Notes under the pieces: model-generated
What the model saw: the letters and a program-made list of their open reading frames with translations, nothing else
Databases searched by the model: none
What the model was told of the DNA's origin: nothing
Shown: positions 17,765 to 25,789 of the stretch, one piece after another
How the letters are laid out: each line of letters opens with the position of its first letter
Numbering within the stretch: the first letter of the stretch is position 1
DNA from: Winogradskyella sp. KYW1333
Lineage (GTDB): Bacteria > Bacteroidota > Bacteroidia > Flavobacteriales > Flavobacteriaceae
Direction of reading: 5' to 3'
Assembly: GCF_003335675.1 (NCBI RefSeq)
Contig: NZ_QPHL01000013.1
Coordinates: 62,001 to 126,000 of the forward strand
DNA: 64,000 nucleotides
Position numbers and translations under genes: made by a program

Positions 17765-18169
17765 TTAAGACTTCTTATAAGCCATTACTTTGATTTCTAC
17801 CACTAAATCTGGGTGTGGTAACTGATGTACTGCAACGGTTGTACGTGCTGGACCAGTTTCTTTGTCAAAAAATTCTGCATAAGCTTTGTTGTAATCCGCA
17901 AAGTCGTTCATGTTTACTAAAAAAGATGTTACATCCACAACATCTTTTAATGAAACACCTTCCTTAACTAAATTACGTTCGATATTTTTTAAAACTTCTT
18001 GTGTTTGTGTATATGCATTGAGTTTTTTGGTACCCATTTCATCAATAATATCCACTCCAGCAATTGAATTATCTGATCTGCGAGAGCTTGTGCCTGAAAC
18101 GAAAATAAAATCACCTACGTGTTTTGTGTGTGGATAAGCTCCTCTTGGTGTTACTGTTTTTTCACTCAT
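17765..18169 (-). CDS. RidA-family protein, probable 2-aminomuconate deaminase
   Basis: This 134-residue YjgF/YER057c/UK114 protein has the catalytic arginine Arg109 in GPARTTVAV. In Pseudomonas the homologue NbaF/AmnD hydrolyses 2-aminomuconate to 4-oxalocrotonate and ammonia. The N-terminal [15 protein letters not shown] stretch resembles that subgroup. It lies 5 bases after the kmo gene, inside the operon. A generic imine-deaminase (RidA) role cannot be excluded from sequence alone, but the neighbours favour the pathway enzyme. Confidence 0.9.
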   Translation of the reverse strand: MSEKTVTPRGAYPHTKHVGDFIFVSGTSSRRSDNSIAGVDIIDEMGTKKLNAYTQTQEVLKNIERNLVKEGVSLKDVVDVTSFLVNMNDFADYNKAYAEFFDKETGPARTTVAVHQLPHPDLVVEIKVMAYKKS

Positions 18170-18174
18170 AATAA

Positions 18175-19593
18175 TTAATGTAATCCAGCAATTTTATCAT
18201 CTTCTAAAACTGCCTTAGTTTCATTTTGAATTTTTTCAAGAATCTGATGTAATTCGTCAATGTTAGACTCATCATAAGGTGTATTAATATCCCTATCAAC
18301 TAACATGTTTAAAATGGCTTTGTCTTGAGCTCTTCCTTGTAGCATTGCTTCCCTATAACCAATTTCTTCATTAAAGGTAACTAAACTATATTTTGAAAAA
18401 TAGGTATTCGGAAAATGATTTTCTAACGCCATTTCAATTTTACGTTTTTTCTGAAATAATGGGTTGGCTACATGGTCTTTCATTTCATGAAAATTATCTA
18501 TTGCCAAATCTGCAATTGCATCGGTATCTTTTTTTCTAGTTTTACTAAACTCTGTAAACACCTTTTCCCAATCCCCCTCATGTTTCTCTATGATTGCATC
18601 AAATTCTACCACATCTTCAAATGAAGCATTCATGCCCTGGCCATAAAACGGAACTATAGCATGTGCTGAATCTCCCATTAAAAGTGTATTCCCTTTATAA
18701 TGCCATGGTGTGCACTTAACTGTGCCCAAGGGTGCTGTTGGATTTTCAAAGAAATCTTCAACTAAATTTGGCATTAGTTGCAATGCGTCTGGAAATTCTT
18801 TTTTGAAAAACTCGGTAACGCGTTCGGGAGTTGTTAGATTATTGAAATTGTATTCGCCTTCATCATAACTTAGGAATAGAGTTACAGTAAAACTACCATC
18901 TAAATTTGGTAATGCAATAACCATAAACTCTCCTCTTGGCCAAATATGCAATGCGTTTTTATAAGTTTTGTAGTCTCCATTTTTATCAGGTAAAATGGCC
19001 AGTTCTTTATAACCATGGGTTAGATAGTTCTGCGAGAAGCTAAATAGAAATTTTTTACCTAAATAGTAACTCTTTCTCAATGCTGATCCTGCACCATCCG
19101 TAGCAATTATGCAATCTGCATTTTCAATAAATTCATCTTTAGTGAGATAATCTTTAAAGAGAGCTGTTGTATTTTCAAAATCTACAGACTTACATTTTTT
19201 ATTGAAGTGAATTTTTACGTTTGGATGTTTTTCTGCCTCATCTAAAAGTAGCGCATTTAAGCCACCGCGAGAAATAGAGTTTATATATTCATGTGTGCGA
19301 CCACTATAATTTGAAAGAAAGGTGTTTCCATCTTTGTCATGAAGCATTCTGCCATTCATTGGGATGCATAATTCTTGGACTTTCTTTTCTAGTCCAACCA
19401 GTTTTATACCCTTATTACCTCTATCCGAGAATGCTAAGTTAATGGACCGCCCTGCAGAAATATCTGTTTTACGTAAATCAGGGCGCATCTCGTAAACATT
19501 GACGTTATAGCCTCTTTGTCCCATGCGCAATGCCAGCAGGCTTCCGCAAAGGCCAGCGCCAATGATTAATAAGTTTTGTTGGTTATTTTTCAT
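18175..19593 (-). CDS. kmo: Kynurenine 3-monooxygenase
   Basis: This FAD- and NADPH-dependent enzyme hydroxylates L-kynurenine to 3-hydroxykynurenine. The 472-residue protein begins with the dinucleotide-binding GAGLCG (12-17). It has a DGAGSALR segment and the second FAD motif [20 protein letters not shown], which is typical of aromatic-ring hydroxylases of the KMO type. Its start overlaps the kynureninase gene by 11 bases, implying translational coupling. The C-terminal region after about residue 400 is soluble, unlike the membrane-anchored eukaryotic enzyme. Confidence 0.96.
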   Translation of the reverse strand: MKNNQQNLLIIGAGLCGSLLALRMGQRGYNVNVYEMRPDLRKTDISAGRSINLAFSDRGNKGIKLVGLEKKVQELCIPMNGRMLHDKDGNTFLSNYSGRTHEYINSISRGGLNALLLDEAEKHPNVKIHFNKKCKSVDFENTTALFKDYLTKDEFIENADCIIATDGAGSALRKSYYLGKKFLFSFSQNYLTHGYKELAILPDKNGDYKTYKNALHIWPRGEFMVIALPNLDGSFTVTLFLSYDEGEYNFNNLTTPERVTEFFKKEFPDALQLMPNLVEDFFENPTAPLGTVKCTPWHYKGNTLLMGDSAHAIVPFYGQGMNASFEDVVEFDAIIEKHEGDWEKVFTEFSKTRKKDTDAIADLAIDNFHEMKDHVANPLFQKKRKIEMALENHFPNTYFSKYSLVTFNEEIGYREAMLQGRAQDKAILNMLVDRDINTPYDESNIDELHQILEKIQNETKAVLEDDKIAGLH

Positions 19594-20860
19594 TTAAAAT
19601 AAATTTCAATCTTTCAACCATGTTATAAATATCTTCATACGAGTTGTAAAGTGGTACAGGTGCACAACGTATTACATCTGGTTCTCTCCAATCGCTTATG
19701 ACACCTGCTTTTGTTAATTTTTGATGTAAGCTTCTGTCGGCATTTTTCACTTGGATAGATAACTGGCAACCACGTTCATTTTCATTAGAAGGTGTAATTA
19801 TCTTAATATTATCATTATTTAATTCGTTCAATAAAAATTCGAAATAAGCAGTTAAATCCTTTGATTTTGTTACCAAATTATCCATTCCTGCTTCTGCAAA
19901 AATATCTAAAGAGGCTTTTATGGCTGCCATTGATAATATAGGTGGATTACTTAATTGCCAGCCCTCTGCACCAGGAAGCATATCAAAATCATCACGCATT
20001 TTAAATCGTGTCGCTTTATTGTGGCTCCACCAACCAGTAAATCTATTAAGGTCTTTGTTGTATGCATGTCTTTCATGAACAAAAACACCACTTAAACTGC
20101 CAGGACCTGAATTTAGATATTTATAACTGCACCAAATTGCAAAGTCAGCTCCAGAGTTATGGAGATCCAAGCTTACATTTCCCGCACCATGGGCACAATC
20201 AAATCCAACAACACAACCATGCCTATGTCCCAAATCAGTGATACGCTTTAGATCAAAGAATTGACCTGTGTAATAATTAACTCCACCGACCATTATCAAA
20301 GCAATTTCATCACCATACCTGTCTAGGATTTTTTCTAGATCCTCATATCTCAGTAATTCCTCTCCTTCTCTCGAATTCCACAATATCAGACCTTCATTAT
20401 CATCATAACCATGATGTCGCAACTGAGATTCAACAGCATATTTGTCTGAAGGAAAAGCATCACCCTCAATCAGTATTTTATATCTTTTTTTAGTTGGCTT
20501 ATAAAAAGAAACCATCATGAGATGCAAGTTTGTAGTTAAGGTATTCATAACCACTACTTCAATTGGTTTTGCGCCAACAATAGATGCCATATTAACTGTT
20601 AGTAACTCATGATAAGATAACCATGGATTTTTTCCATGAATATGGCCTTCGACACCTAACTCAGCCCAGTCTTTTAGCTCTTGATTAATGTAAGATTGAG
20701 TTACTCTAGGTTGCAACCCTAATGAATTTCCACACAGGTAAATGGAATCATTTCCATCATTATGTTTAGGTATGTGAAATTGATTTCTAAAATGAGAAAG
20801 TTTGTCGTTTCTATCGAGTTCAAGAGCAAAGTCTAAACCTGTTTTGAAATTGGTCAACAC
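19583..20860 (-). CDS. kynU: Kynureninase
   Basis: This PLP enzyme cleaves 3-hydroxykynurenine (or kynurenine) to 3-hydroxyanthranilate (or anthranilate) and alanine. The 425-residue protein shows the PLP-binding Lys247 in WCSYKYLNSGPG and Asp221 in GFDCAHGAGN, both diagnostic. It is the first gene of the minus-strand operon that runs to the O-methyltransferase. The start is GTG (20858-20860). No ATG lies closer to the promoter box at 20883-20890. With Kmo next, the preferred substrate is likely 3-hydroxykynurenine. Confidence 0.96.
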   Translation of the reverse strand: MLTNFKTGLDFALELDRNDKLSHFRNQFHIPKHNDGNDSIYLCGNSLGLQPRVTQSYINQELKDWAELGVEGHIHGKNPWLSYHELLTVNMASIVGAKPIEVVVMNTLTTNLHLMMVSFYKPTKKRYKILIEGDAFPSDKYAVESQLRHHGYDDNEGLILWNSREGEELLRYEDLEKILDRYGDEIALIMVGGVNYYTGQFFDLKRITDLGHRHGCVVGFDCAHGAGNVSLDLHNSGADFAIWCSYKYLNSGPGSLSGVFVHERHAYNKDLNRFTGWWSHNKATRFKMRDDFDMLPGAEGWQLSNPPILSMAAIKASLDIFAEAGMDNLVTKSKDLTAYFEFLLNELNNDNIKIITPSNENERGCQLSIQVKNADRSLHQKLTKAGVISDWREPDVIRCAPVPLYNSYEDIYNMVERLKFILNEK

Positions 20861-20882
20861 TAAGAGATTTATCGGTTGTAAA

Positions 20883-20890
20883 CAAAAATA
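20883..20890 (-). promoter_or_regulatory. Putative -7 promoter box of the kynurenine operon
   Basis: The minus strand reads TATTTTTG, a perfect TAnnTTTG match, 22 bases before the kynU GTG. No TTG at the right distance is visible. No operator-like palindrome stands out, so regulation is not apparent. Confidence 0.55.
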
Positions 20891-20964
20891 AGAATTAAAG
20901 CTGAGGCAGTAAAGCTAATTCTTCACTCCTGAAAATTCATTATCTTTAAGGAAAGCGTAAAGTA

Positions 20965-21384
20965 ATGGGAAAGATAAAAGAATATAGCAATGGCGAAGTT
21001 ACGGTTGTTTGGGAAGCCGAAAAATGTATCCATTCTGCCATGTGTGTAAAAGGTTTGCCAAATGTTTTTAAACCAAATGATAGACCTTGGATAAATATTG
21101 ATGTGGCAACATCTGATGACTTGGTTAATACGGTAAAAAAGTGCCCTTCTGGTGCTTTAAGTTTTTACTTGAATGACAAAACAGATATGACATCTCAAAA
21201 ACTTGAAACCCAAGTTGAGATTTTGGAAAATGGTCCATTATTGGTATACGGAACGTTGTATGTTACGCATAAGGACGGTACAAAGGAAACCAAAAATAGA
21301 ACCACAGCATTTTGTAGATGTGGAGCGTCTAAAAATAAACCATATTGTGACGGTGCACATGTGAAGCATGAATTTAGAGGATAA
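20965..21384 (+). CDS. Fer4_19 (YjdI-like) and CDGSH iron-sulfur fusion protein
   Basis: This 139-residue cytosolic protein joins two Fe-S modules. The N-terminal part (about 1-70) is a Fer4_19/YjdI-like mono-cluster domain with Cys21, Cys27 and Cys60 (CIHSAMC...CPSGAL). The C-terminal part (about 85-139) is a CDGSH domain whose 2Fe-2S ligands Cys117, Cys119, Cys128 and His132 are all present (FCRCG...YCDGAH). Such fusions are presumed to act in electron transfer or cluster handling, but the partner is not known. It is divergent from the kynurenine operon, with an imperfect box TATCTTTA at 20941-20948. Confidence 0.88.
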   Translation: MGKIKEYSNGEVTVVWEAEKCIHSAMCVKGLPNVFKPNDRPWINIDVATSDDLVNTVKKCPSGALSFYLNDKTDMTSQKLETQVEILENGPLLVYGTLYVTHKDGTKETKNRTTAFCRCGASKNKPYCDGAHVKHEFRG

Positions 21385-21409
21385 AAAAGCGCTTTGAATT
21401 CAAAGCGCT
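21382..21409 (-). terminator. Strong intrinsic terminator on the minus strand
   Basis: A perfect 22-base palindrome AGCGCTTTGAATTCAAAGCGCT (21388-21409, shown here only to define the stem) is followed on the minus strand by TTTTTT, which overlaps the stop codon of the plus-strand Fe-S gene. It would end minus-strand transcripts coming from the interrupted lipoprotein gene or from the structured segment beside it. There is no T run on the plus strand. Confidence 0.75.
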
Positions 21410-21500
21410 GGTGAAAATATATAGACGCCCTAAGGCGGAAAATGTAAGCTATACGTTTTAAGTCGGAATGACCACGTGAAACTTACATTATAGATCCCAA
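21410..21500. other. Structured intergenic segment, possible 3' UTR element or small RNA
   Basis: Several complementary segments cluster here. CGCC-ctaa-GGCG lies at 21426-21437, and AATGTAAG (21441-21448) is complementary to CTTACATT (21482-21489), enclosing a region with CACGTG. The minus-strand terminator follows at 21388-21409. The segment lies 3' of the interrupted lipoprotein gene. I cannot assign it to a known RNA family by eye. A 3' UTR, a sRNA or chance pairing are all possible. Confidence 0.3.
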
Positions 21501-21527
21501 AAGTAATGCCAAAAATTTAATTCAGTG

Positions 21528-22205
21528 TTACTCTAATGTTATGCTTACGTCAGTAAAGTTTAAATTCCATTTACCATCATCTTTTTTGTGGTTTATGGCA
21601 ATTTTAATTCCACCAAAGTCTTGATAATTTTCAAATCTTGTAGACATATACGGTATGTCAAAATTCTTTGGTCTATATGACCATTCTTTAATTAAAAATT
21701 TTTCATCATAAAAAATATCGTAGGCATCACCAGGTGTGTAGCCACCTTCAGTAGGATAGGTAATAGTTATCATAGCAAGATTTTCTTTACCTAAAGGTGA
21801 TTCTTTTTTAACTGGTTCTGAAATGGAAGCTGTTTTATCCCAAACTAATTGAAAAGGTACTAAAAACCAATATTTATCATTTGTAAATGCTCTATCTGCG
21901 CCCATATGAGTACTATCTACTTTATACCTATTATAACTAACAACCGCGCTACCCATTACCATATTCACGTCATTGATTTTAGGGTTCCATATCCAAGAGC
22001 GACCCTTACCTTTTATGGTATCTCTATCTACTCTAAAAGTGAATCTAACTTCAGAGACTTTATTCCAATTTTCAAAACCATGCGCATTTGCAATTTTTTA
22101 TGCAATGGTTAATTCATTTAGTTCTTCTGCTGTAGATTTTTTTGCTTCGGAATTACAAGAAGTGAATGCGATTAAACAAATTAAGATTACAAAGATGTAT
22201 TTCAT
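21528..22205 (-). pseudogene. Lipoprotein gene interrupted by one in-frame stop codon
   Basis: Reading the minus strand from ATG at 22203-22205 gives a lipoprotein signal peptide (MKYIFVILICLIAFTSC, acylated Cys17) and a continuous reading frame of 226 codons, except that codon 36 (22098-22100) is TAA. The frame resumes directly with KIANAHGFENWNKV and runs to the stop at 21528. The part from 21968 down could still be translated from an internal ATG (146 residues), but that product would lack the signal peptide. The promoter box upstream is intact. The family is unrecognised; it looks like a flavobacterial envelope lipoprotein. The cause may be a recent nonsense mutation or a sequencing error. 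Confidence 0.8.
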
Positions 22206-22219
22206 TTTAAAACTTGTTA

Positions 22220-22238
22220 TAATTTAGATGCAAAATTA
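22220..22238. promoter_or_regulatory. Back-to-back promoter boxes for lipoprotein and methyltransferase genes
   Basis: The minus strand has a perfect TAATTTTG at 22231-22238, 25 bases before the lipoprotein ATG. The plus strand has TAATTTAG (22220-22227, one mismatch), 18 bases before the methyltransferase ATG at 22246. The two boxes are separated by only 3 bases, so the divergent promoters should interfere with each other. Confidence 0.45.
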
Positions 22239-22245
22239 CACAAGG

Positions 22246-23046
22246 ATGGAAGAGCATACTAATTATTTTGAAGTTAATAAGGACACATGGAATAAAAAAG
22301 TTACTATACACGCTCAAAGCGAAATGTATGATATGGAAGCCTTTAAGATGGGTAAAACATCTTTGATGCCTTATGAATTGAAATCTCTTGGAAATGTAGA
22401 AGGAAAATCTTTATTGCATTTACAGTGCCATTTTGGACAAGATACGCTTAGCTGGAGTAGGATGGGAGCACAATGTATAGGTGTTGATTTAAGCGATAAA
22501 GGGATTAAGCTAGCACAAAAATTAAATCAAGAATTGGGTTTGGATGCTGAATTTACATGCTGTAATGTCCTTGACACCTCAAAATATATTGAGCATACAT
22601 TTGATATCGTTTATACAAGTTATGGAGTTATCGGTTGGTTGCCCAATTTAAAGCCCTGGGCAAAGATGATTTATGAACGGTTAGAACCAGGTGGTTTTTT
22701 CTACATTATTGAATTTCATCCCATACTTTGGATGTTTGATTATGTTGATGGTAAAACAGAAATGAAATATCATTATAATCAAGATAGGGTGATTTATGAA
22801 GAATATGAAGGGACTTATGCAGATCAATCTTCAAAAATGCTTAGCAAGGAATACGGATGGAATCATGGTTTAAGCGAAGTAGTTAATGCGCTTATAGAAG
22901 CTGGTTTGAAAATTGACTATCTAAATGAATATGATGAAAGTCCTTATGATATTTTTCCGGATTTAGTGAAACAAAGTAATGGTCTTTATAAAATGAAAGA
23001 TCAACTATTCCCAATGCTTTTTGAGATAAAGGCTACAAAAAAATAA
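22246..23046 (+). CDS. Class I SAM-dependent methyltransferase
   Basis: This 266-residue cytosolic protein begins MEEHTNYFEVNKDTW. SAM motif I appears as LLHLQCHFGQDTL with the acidic GVDLSDKG, then CCNVLD and the post-motif FDIVYTSYGV. The fold is Methyltransf_25/11-like and the substrate is unknown. An in-frame ATG at 22228 lies 18 bases upstream. I prefer 22246 because 22228 would fall at or before the likely transcription start and the N-terminus from 22246 looks like the family's usual one. The gene converges on msrA. Confidence 0.85.
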   Translation: MEEHTNYFEVNKDTWNKKVTIHAQSEMYDMEAFKMGKTSLMPYELKSLGNVEGKSLLHLQCHFGQDTLSWSRMGAQCIGVDLSDKGIKLAQKLNQELGLDAEFTCCNVLDTSKYIEHTFDIVYTSYGVIGWLPNLKPWAKMIYERLEPGGFFYIIEFHPILWMFDYVDGKTEMKYHYNQDRVIYEEYEGTYADQSSKMLSKEYGWNHGLSEVVNALIEAGLKIDYLNEYDESPYDIFPDLVKQSNGLYKMKDQLFPMLFEIKATKK

Positions 23047-23047
23047 T

Positions 23048-23066
23048 GCCTGATTTTTGATCAGGC
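23048..23066. terminator. Hairpin between convergent genes
   Basis: GCCTGAT (23048-23054) and ATCAGGC (23060-23066) form a 7-bp stem with a 5-base loop. A T-rich stretch follows on the minus strand. On the plus strand the tail is weak. Confidence 0.55.
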
Positions 23067-23072
23067 GTTCAA

Positions 23073-23735
23073 TTAATGCTTTGCACTTTCTTTTAATAGT
23101 TCTGGGAATTTCTCCTTAAATCTATTTAATCTTGGTATCGATACTGCTCGTACATATCTTTGATTTGGATTCCTCTTTTCGAAATCTTGATGATAGCCTT
23201 CCGCAATCCAAAATTTCTGAAAAGGATAAACTTCTGCACCGATTTTTGCGTCAAGTCTTTTAGCTAACACCGTTTTTTTATCTAAGATGATTTTCTTTTG
23301 ACCTTCATTCTGGTAGAAAATGATAGATCTATATTGTGATCCTCTATCTGGTCCTTGACCATTAAACTGAGTTGGGTCTTGAGATCCAAAATATACATCA
23401 ACCAAGGTTGAAAAACTTACAATATTAGGATTGTAAATAACTTCTACCGCCTCTGCATGCCCTGTTCTTCCTGTATTACTCAATTCATAGGTTGGATTAT
23501 CAGTAAAACCACCTGCATAACCGCTAATAACTTCGTCAACACCTTTCACGCTTTCATAGATTGCTTCTACACACCAAAAACAACCACTTGCAAAGTAGGC
23601 TTTGGCTAATCCATTTTCTAGAGGTACTTCAATAGGATCTGCATTAATTACAGCTTGTTGTTTTAGATTAGTTTGAGCTTGGTTATGACAGCTAAAACAG
23701 AGTAAAATACTTAATACGATTACTAATTTTTTCAT
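23073..23735 (-). CDS. msrA: Peptide-methionine (S)-S-oxide reductase, lipoprotein form
   Basis: This enzyme reduces methionine-S-sulfoxide in proteins. The 220-residue protein has the GCFWC motif (51-55, catalytic Cys52), then GYAGG and a typical MsrA core. Unlike cytosolic MsrA it starts with a lipoprotein signal peptide, MKKLVIVLSILLCFSC with Cys16, so it should sit in the envelope. An in-frame start 33 bases further upstream exists, but it would spoil the signal peptide and falls inside the promoter box at 23766-23773. No MsrB is adjacent. Confidence 0.95.
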   Translation of the reverse strand: MKKLVIVLSILLCFSCHNQAQTNLKQQAVINADPIEVPLENGLAKAYFASGCFWCVEAIYESVKGVDEVISGYAGGFTDNPTYELSNTGRTGHAEAVEVIYNPNIVSFSTLVDVYFGSQDPTQFNGQGPDRGSQYRSIIFYQNEGQKKIILDKKTVLAKRLDAKIGAEVYPFQKFWIAEGYHQDFEKRNPNQRYVRAVSIPRLNRFKEKFPELLKESAKH

Positions 23736-23765
23736 TTTTGTTATTTCTTTTACTAAATAGACGAA

Positions 23766-23773
23766 CAAAATTA
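23766..23773 (-). promoter_or_regulatory. Putative -7 promoter box of msrA
   Basis: The minus strand reads TAATTTTG, a perfect match, 30 bases before the chosen msrA ATG. This also argues against the longer N-terminus. A TTG lies 14 bases further upstream, closer than the usual 17-23. Confidence 0.5.
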
Positions 23774-23815
23774 ATATTCCTTAAAACCAATTGTTTTAAA
23801 ATTATATTAAATAAA

Positions 23816-23845
23816 AAAAGCCTTTGCATTAATGCAAAGGCTTTT
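23816..23845. terminator. Intrinsic terminator after the CT398-like gene
   Basis: A perfect 30-base palindrome with core GCCTTTGCA-TTAA-related loop-TGCAAAGGC and flanking A/T runs can act in both directions. On the minus strand the T run is long, fitting termination of the gene ending at 23867. Confidence 0.85.
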
Positions 23846-23866
23846 CTAGATTTATAAATACTTAAA

Positions 23867-24652
23867 TTATTTGCTCAATTTTGCAAATATCTTATCCATT
23901 TTTGCTTTTTCCTCTTCAGCTAATTGAGCATCAACCAAGATGCGTCCACTATGCTCATCAGTGATTACTTTTTTCCTTGAAGCAATTTCAACTTGTACCT
24001 GTGGAGGAATAGTAAAGAAAGAGCCACCTGAAGCGCCACGCTCGATAGGTACAACTGCTAATCCGTTTTTTACATTATTTCTTATTCTTAAGTAAGCATT
24101 AACCAAACGATCGTCTATCTTCTTTTGAAAATCCGCTGATTTAACTAATAATGCCTCTTCTTCCTTTTCAGTTTCTTTTAAAATCTCGTTTAATTCTCCT
24201 TTTTTGTGCTTAAGATGAGAATTACGATCTTTTAAACGGTCCTTTGTTTCAGAAATAACTTCTTTCTTCTGTTCTATTTGAACCTTAAATTCTTTGATGT
24301 GTTTTTCAGCCAATTGAATTTCTAGCTCTTGATATTCAATTTCTTTAGTAAGTGAGTTGTATTCTCTGTTATTTCTAACATTTTTTTGTTGCTCACTGTA
24401 CTTTTTCATTAAAGCCTTGGCCTCTTCTATTAGGTTCTTTTTCCCTTTAATCTCGTCATCAATAACAGCTAAACTGTCATTTAATTTTTCTAACCGCTTT
24501 GTAAGCCCTTCAACCTCATCTTCTAAATCTCTGACTTCTAAAGGAAGTTCACCTCTGACATTTTTTATTTCGTCTACTCTAGAGTCAATTAATTGTAAAT
24601 CGTATAATGCTCTTAATCTTTCTTCGACAGAAACTTCAGCTTTTTTTGCCAT
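23867..24652 (-). CDS. CT398-like coiled-coil protein with cysteine-free zinc-ribbon remnant
   Basis: The 261-residue protein is mostly a long coiled coil (about 20-195, rich in Glu and Lys). A C-terminal segment, RGASGGSFFTIPPQ then DEHSGRILVD (about 205-241), corresponds to the C4 zinc ribbon of the CT398/DUF164 family. All four zinc-binding Cys positions are replaced, and the whole protein contains no cysteine. Family members are proposed to bridge nucleic acid, flagellar/secretion or RNA polymerase factors, and the function here is unknown. It follows the Nif3-like gene by 2 bases, a pairing common in Bacteroidota. Confidence 0.85.
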   Translation of the reverse strand: MAKKAEVSVEERLRALYDLQLIDSRVDEIKNVRGELPLEVRDLEDEVEGLTKRLEKLNDSLAVIDDEIKGKKNLIEEAKALMKKYSEQQKNVRNNREYNSLTKEIEYQELEIQLAEKHIKEFKVQIEQKKEVISETKDRLKDRNSHLKHKKGELNEILKETEKEEEALLVKSADFQKKIDDRLVNAYLRIRNNVKNGLAVVPIERGASGGSFFTIPPQVQVEIASRKKVITDEHSGRILVDAQLAEEEKAKMDKIFAKLSK

Positions 24653-24654
24653 AA

Positions 24655-25749
24655 TTATAAATACTTAACCGGATTTGTATTTGTCTTTGATAAAATGATT
24701 GCAAAACTAGTAATTTTTTTCGAGAGATAGTCTACTAAAAACGATTTTGTGAACTGTTCGCTTTCATAATGTCCGATGTCGGCTAATATGATTTCACCCT
24801 CTGCAGTAAAGAAATCGTGATATTTTAAATCTGCAGTTATAAACAAATCCGCACCAGAGGCTTTTGCTGCACCAATTGCAAAACTACCAGAACCTCCTAA
24901 AACTGCAATTTTTTTAATCTGTTTTGATGATAATTTTGAATATCTTATACATGCAGATTTGAATGTGTTTTTCACAAATTCTAAGCATTTAGTCACTTCC
25001 ATTGGCTTACTTAACTCACCAACCATTCCCATACCAGTATTTGCGTCAGTGTTATTAAGCGTGAATATTTCATAAGCTACCTCTTCATATGGGTGCGTAG
25101 TTAAAAGAGCTTTTAAGACTTGTTTTTCGAGATGTTTTTTAAAGATAACAGAAATTGAGGTTTCATCTTCAGAATGAAACTCTCCTTTTTTACCCATTGA
25201 CGGATTAGAATCTTCATTACCTAAATATGTGCCCTTTCCTTCTACATTGAAACTACAAGACTCGTAACTGCCTAAGCTTCCAGCACCAGCATTGAACAAG
25301 GCTTCTCTCAATTCTAATGCTTTTTCTTTTGGCACATAGGTCTGTAATTTTTTAATTGTACCCGTTTGAGGTATAAGAATCCTTTTGTTTTCCAATGCTA
25401 ATTGATCACATATAATAGAATTAACACCTTCTATGGCATTATCTAATGCTGTGTGGATTGAAAAAATTGAAATATTATTCTTGATAGCTTTTATTACAAC
25501 GCGCTCTACATACGATTTTCCAGTAATTTTTTTTAAAGCCTTAAATATGATTGGATGAAAACTAACGATAAGGTTACAGTTGTTTTCAATAGCCTCATCT
25601 ACCACAGCTTCTAGAGTATCTAAAGTGACTAGGATTCCATTAACTTTTTGGTTTTTATCACCAACTAATAATCCTACATTATCAAAATCTTCAGCATAAC
25701 TCAATGGGGCCAAATCATGTAGGTGATTAATAACATCTTGTACTATCAT
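24655..25749 (-). CDS. Nif3-like dinuclear metal-centre hexameric protein
   Basis: The 364-residue protein is a Nif3/GTP cyclohydrolase I type 2 family member with the metal-ligand motif SFHPIIF (His65) and the C-terminal GHYESEQF pair. The length reflects the inserted middle domain (about 125-235) found in many bacterial members such as YqfO. The biochemical role is not settled. It is the first gene of a two-gene operon with the CT398-like coiled-coil protein and has a perfect -7 box upstream. Confidence 0.9.
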   Translation of the reverse strand: MIVQDVINHLHDLAPLSYAEDFDNVGLLVGDKNQKVNGILVTLDTLEAVVDEAIENNCNLIVSFHPIIFKALKKITGKSYVERVVIKAIKNNISIFSIHTALDNAIEGVNSIICDQLALENKRILIPQTGTIKKLQTYVPKEKALELREALFNAGAGSLGSYESCSFNVEGKGTYLGNEDSNPSMGKKGEFHSEDETSISVIFKKHLEKQVLKALLTTHPYEEVAYEIFTLNNTDANTGMGMVGELSKPMEVTKCLEFVKNTFKSACIRYSKLSSKQIKKIAVLGGSGSFAIGAAKASGADLFITADLKYHDFFTAEGEIILADIGHYESEQFTKSFLVDYLSKKITSFAIILSKTNTNPVKYL

Positions 25750-25765
25750 AATTAGTAATTTGTAT

Positions 25766-25773
25766 CAAAAATA
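25766..25773 (-). promoter_or_regulatory. Putative -7 promoter box of the Nif3-like gene
   Basis: The minus strand reads TATTTTTG (perfect TAnnTTTG), 16 bases before ATG. On the other strand an imperfect TATTTTAG at 25777-25784 may serve lpxK, making the promoter regions nearly superimposed. Confidence 0.5.
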
Positions 25774-25789
25774 GCATATTTTAGTGGCA

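Noticed and set aside
22228-22245. ATG six codons upstream of the methyltransferase start
   Set aside because: It falls at or before the expected transcription start; the ATG at 22246 matches the family N-terminus better.
23735-23768. Longer N-terminus for MsrA
   Set aside because: It would destroy the lipoprotein signal peptide and overlaps the perfect -7 box.
25760-25784. Full promoter for lpxK using TTG at 25760-25762
   Set aside because: The spacer is only 14 bases and the -7 box has a mismatch; it is noted only as an imperfect box.
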